Below are positions 6,968 to 9,059 of a DNA stretch of 9,059 nt, in pieces. The position numbers were made by a program, and so were the translations under genes. Numbering within the stretch: the stretch's first letter is position 1; every line of letters begins with the position of its first letter. The notes under the pieces were generated by a model. The model worked only from the letters and a program-made list of their open reading frames with translations. It was not told the origin of the DNA and ran no database searches. The stretch lies in contig JAJQBF010000108.1 of NCBI GenBank assembly GCA_021203425.1, positions 1 through 9,059 on the forward strand, written 5' to 3'. This stretch comes from Clostridiales bacterium. GTDB taxonomy: Bacteria; Bacillota; Clostridia; Lachnospirales; CAG-274.

Positions 6968-6985
6968 AGTCGAAACATTTTGACA
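6968..6985. promoter_or_regulatory. Motif resembling the MATE operator candidate, upstream of marR
   Basis: The - strand reads TGTCAAAATGTTTCGACT, close to TGTCAAAAATGTTTGACA at the MATE promoter; allowing two single-base gaps, nearly every position matches. It is an imperfect palindrome about 110 bp upstream of the marR start. It also overlaps the -35 box of a candidate + strand promoter. A third, weaker relative (GGCAAAAATATTGACA, 6341-6356) covers the CoA-transferase -35 box. Confidence 0.35.
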
Positions 6986-7009
6986 TTTTAGCTAACAGCG
7001 AAATATATT
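6980..7009 (+). promoter_or_regulatory. Candidate + strand promoter facing the triple palindrome
   Basis: TTGACA (6980-6985) and TATATT (7004-7009) are separated by 18 bp. Transcription would start near 7016 and run into the three hairpins, opposite to all neighbouring genes. No open reading frame follows closely, so the product would be a short non-coding RNA or a transcript antisense to the lepA 3' end. Confidence 0.4.
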
Positions 7010-7015
7010 TTGCCG

Positions 7016-7044
7016 CAAAAGAAAAACAGATTACAATCATCTGT
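7016..7044 (-). terminator. Likely intrinsic terminator of lepA
   Basis: On the - strand the last of the three hairpins (ACAGAT/ATCTGT) is followed by TTTTTCTTTT, about 75 bp after the lepA stop codon. The two hairpins before it lack a strong T tract on this strand. Stems are short, so read-through into marR is possible. Confidence 0.55.
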
Positions 7045-7100
7045 TTCGGCAGAACAGTTGACAATCATCTGTTTTTCTGAAACAGATGACTATCAGCTGT
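7026..7100. repeat. Three 19-bp palindromes with exact 28-bp period
   Basis: The copies lie at 7026-7044, 7054-7072 and 7082-7100. Their consensus, ACAGATGACAATCATCTGT, is an 8-bp inverted repeat around CAA. Each copy departs from perfect pairing at one different position. The two 9-bp spacers differ from each other. The array fills the gap between the lepA stop codon and the marR upstream region. Confidence 0.85.
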
Positions 7101-7116
7101 TTTTAATATATGTGTT

Positions 7117-8931
7117 TTATTCTTCTTCAAGCTTGAGAACGCTCATAAATGCTGACTGGGGTACATCTACATTGCCCACCTGACGCATACGCTTTTTACC
7201 TTCCTTTTGTTTTTCAAGCAGCTTTTTCTTTCTGGAAATATCACCGCCGTAACATTTGGCAAGAACGTCCTTTCTGTAGGCGGAAATAGTCTGTCTTGCA
7301 ATGATTTTGTTGCCTATTGCCGCCTGAAGGGGTATCTCAAACAAATGTCTGGGTATTTCCTTCTTAAGCTTTTCTACGATTTTTCTTCCCCTGTCAACTG
7401 CCCCTGTTTCGTGAACAATAAATGACAGAGCATCAACAGGTTCTCTGTTTACCAGAATATCAAGCTTAACGAGTTTGCTTGATTCATAGCCGTCAAGCTC
7501 ATAGTCAAGAGATGCATAGCCTCTTGAACGGGATTTTAAGACATCGAAAAAGTCATATATAATTTCATTTAAGGGCAGACGGTAGTGAAGTAAGGCACGG
7601 GTTGTTTCAAGATATTCCATGCTTTCATAAACACCCCGTCTTTGCTGACAAAGCTCCATAATCGTGCCTATATATTCCGTAGGCAGAATGATTTCAGCCT
7701 TAACCCAAGGCTCCTCCATATGTTCAATAAGGGTTGGGTCTGGGAAGTCGCTGGGGTTTGAAATAATCATTTTCGTGCCGTCTGTTAAATAAATATGATA
7801 TATAACACTGGGGGCGGTTGTTACCAAATCTAAATTATATTCCCTTTCCAGTCTTTCCTGTATGATTTCAAGATGGAGAAGACCTAAAAAGCCGCATCTG
7901 AAACCAAAGCCCAAGGCTACTGAGGTTTCCGCATCAAAAACAAGTGAGGCATCATTAAGCTTAAGCTTTTCAAGGGCATCTCTCAAGTCCTGATATTTTG
8001 AGCCGTCAGCCGGGAAAATTCCGCAGTAAACCATTGACTGAACCTTTTTATAACCGGGCAGAGTCTCGGCAACGGGATTTTTAACAAGAGTAACAGTGTC
8101 GCCTATTCGTGTATCCCTTACGTTTTTAATGCTTGCCGTAAGATAACCTACATCGCCGGCTGAAAGCTCATCACAAGGGATAAACCTTCCGGGACCGAAA
8201 ACACCTACTTCCACAACCTCAAATTCTTTTTTCGTTGCCATAAACCTGACTTTGTCGCCTTTTTTAAGCTTGCCGTCAAAAATTCGCATAAAAACGATAA
8301 CCCCTCTGTAGGAGTCGTAAACGCTGTCGAAAATAAGGGCTTTCAAGGGTGCGTCTTCGTCACCGTCAGGCGGCGGAAGAAGTTCGATTATCTTTTCGAA
8401 AACCTCGTCAATGTTTATGTCGTTTTTCGCCGAAATTAAGGGCGCCTCTGAAGTGTCAAGACCTATTATGTCTTCGATTTCCTGCTTTACTCTGTCAGGG
8501 TCGGCACTTGGCAGGTCGATTTTGTTTACAACAGGCAAAACCTCCAAATCGTTGTCAAGGGCAAGATACACATTTGACAGCGTCTGAGCCTCAACCCCCT
8601 GGGCTGCATCAACCACGAGAATAGCTCCATCGCAGGCGGCAAGACTTCTTGATACCTCATAGTTAAAGTCAACGTGACCGGGAGTGTCTATAAGGTTAAA
8701 TGTATATTCTTCTCCGTCAGCTGCCTTGTGAATAAGGCGGACAGCCTGACTTTTAATCGTTATTCCCCTTTCTCTTTCGAGATCCATATTGTCGAGAACC
8801 TGCTCCTGCATTTCCCTTTCGGTAAGCAGACCGCATTTCTGAATAAGTCTGTCGGCAAGAGTGCTTTTGCCGTGGTCAATATGGGCTATTATACTGAAAT
8901 TTCTGATATATTTTTGTCTTTCAGATGACAT
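7117..8931 (-). CDS. lepA: Elongation factor 4 (LepA), ribosomal back-translocase GTPase
   Basis: The 604-residue product is full length. LepA binds the ribosome and uses GTP; it has been linked to back-translocation and to initiation or 30S maturation. GTPase motifs are complete: G1 AHIDHGKS (16-23), G2 RGITI (55-59), G3 DTPGH (82-86, with the catalytic His), G4 NKID (136-139) and G5 SAK (167-169). Domain II follows, then GFGFRCGFLGLLHLEIIQER (341-360) in domain III. The domain V region includes SRSRGYASLDYEL, and the LepA-specific C-terminal domain contains YGGDISRKKKLLEKQKEGKK and VGNVDVPQSAF. The start chosen is ATG at 8929-8931, with GGAGG (8940-8944) 8 nt upstream; a TTG at 8944-8946 overlaps that site and would add five residues. 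It lies 25 bp after the upstream partial gene on the same strand and shows no promoter of its own, so the two are probably cotranscribed. Confidence 0.97.
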   Translation of the reverse strand: MSSERQKYIRNFSIIAHIDHGKSTLADRLIQKCGLLTEREMQEQVLDNMDLERERGITIKSQAVRLIHKAADGEEYTFNLIDTPGHVDFNYEVSRSLAACDGAILVVDAAQGVEAQTLSNVYLALDNDLEVLPVVNKIDLPSADPDRVKQEIEDIIGLDTSEAPLISAKNDINIDEVFEKIIELLPPPDGDEDAPLKALIFDSVYDSYRGVIVFMRIFDGKLKKGDKVRFMATKKEFEVVEVGVFGPGRFIPCDELSAGDVGYLTASIKNVRDTRIGDTVTLVKNPVAETLPGYKKVQSMVYCGIFPADGSKYQDLRDALEKLKLNDASLVFDAETSVALGFGFRCGFLGLLHLEIIQERLEREYNLDLVTTAPSVIYHIYLTDGTKMIISNPSDFPDPTLIEHMEEPWVKAEIILPTEYIGTIMELCQQRRGVYESMEYLETTRALLHYRLPLNEIIYDFFDVLKSRSRGYASLDYELDGYESSKLVKLDILVNREPVDALSFIVHETGAVDRGRKIVEKLKKEIPRHLFEIPLQAAIGNKIIARQTISAYRKDVLAKCYGGDISRKKKLLEKQKEGKKRMRQVGNVDVPQSAFMSVLKLEEE

Positions 8932-8956
8932 TTTGTTATCCTCCAAACTGCTTTCA

Positions 8957-9059
8957 TTATTTTTTCTCTTTAATTTTTCTTATAAAATCCGCAAGCTCTT
9001 CGCTGCAGCTTTTCTTGTCTATCACATTAAATAAATTCTTTGCGGCGTAAATACAGAAG
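8957..9059 (-). CDS. Unrecognised protein, C-terminal fragment cut by the window edge
   Basis: An open frame enters from beyond 9059 and ends at TAA (8957-8959), giving 33 visible residues starting FCIYAAKNLF and ending ADFIRKIKEKK. The pattern of hydrophobic residues and the Lys-rich end suggest a helical C-terminus. It ends 25 bp before the lepA ATG with no terminator between, so it is probably the upstream gene of a lepA operon. In many Clostridia sporulation genes such as gpr or spoIIP sit here, but the fragment does not let me identify it. Confidence 0.6.
   Translation of the reverse strand, partial: FCIYAAKNLFNVIDKKSCSEELADFIRKIKEKK

Larger units (their letters stand above)
7016..7105 (+). 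ncRNA. Hypothetical small RNA with three stem-loops
   Basis: From the candidate promoter at 6980-7009, a transcript of about 90 nt would consist almost wholly of three stem-loops and end at CAGCTGTTTTT, an intrinsic-terminator-like 3' end. The third hairpin has one mismatch and few G-C pairs, so termination may be partial. I do not recognise a known RNA family. The stretch could equally be only a bidirectional terminator. Confidence 0.25.

Noticed and set aside
7026..7100. Short CRISPR array
   Set aside because: Repeats are only 19 bp, imperfect between copies, with 9-bp spacers partly made of T tracts. No cas gene is nearby.
8929..8946. TTG at 8944-8946 as the lepA start
   Set aside because: It overlaps the GGAGG ribosome binding site that serves the ATG at 8929-8931.

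Overview
The window looks like chromosomal DNA of an anaerobic, probably gut-dwelling member of the Firmicutes (class Clostridia). Four things point there. Base composition is moderately AT-rich. Shine-Dalgarno sites are strong AGGAGG-type. A secreted protein carries a dockerin module, a hallmark of cellulosome-forming Clostridia such as ruminococci. A CoA-transferase closely resembles the butyryl-CoA:acetate CoA-transferase of butyrate-forming gut species. The genus cannot be fixed from sequence alone.

Layout: (i) 107-2977 (+) encodes a 956-residue secreted protein: signal peptide, N-terminal dockerin, Thr/Glu-rich linker and a long parallel beta-helix of the Cthe_2159-like carbohydrate-binding type. 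A strong intrinsic terminator follows. (ii) 3097-3270 is a small element with 12-bp terminal inverted repeats that can fold into three arms, resembling a miniature transposable element. (iii) 3364-4722 (-) is a MATE-family multidrug efflux gene, complete except for one in-frame amber stop where the family usually has Gln. (iv) 4723-4925 holds a shorter relative of the small element, an intrinsic terminator and a consensus promoter, so any MATE transcript would begin with an attenuator-like leader. (v) 4926-6266 (-) is the CoA-transferase. (vi) 6438-6860 (-) is a MarR-family regulator. (vii) 6861-7116 is non-coding and holds the marR promoter, a candidate promoter on the opposite strand and three palindromes spaced exactly 28 bp apart. 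(viii) 7117-8931 (-) is lepA (EF4). (ix) 8957-9059 (-) is the C-terminal end of an unrecognised gene just upstream of lepA.

How the parts may work together: the beta-helix protein would act outside the cell, on the cellulosome or cell surface, binding plant polysaccharide, probably pectin-like. The CoA-transferase would perform the last step of butyrate formation. The MarR protein is the natural candidate to control its neighbours. A related TGTCAAAAATGTTTGACA-like motif lies over the -35 of the MATE promoter, upstream of marR and, in weaker form, over the -35 of the CoA-transferase promoter, which suggests a small local regulon. This is inference. lepA is a housekeeping gene, apparently cotranscribed with the partial gene upstream.

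The least ordinary parts are the two related structured elements flanking the broken MATE gene and the 28-bp-period triple palindrome between marR and lepA, which may end transcription on both strands or form part of a small RNA. I see no CRISPR array, tRNA, rRNA, phage gene or obvious defence system.
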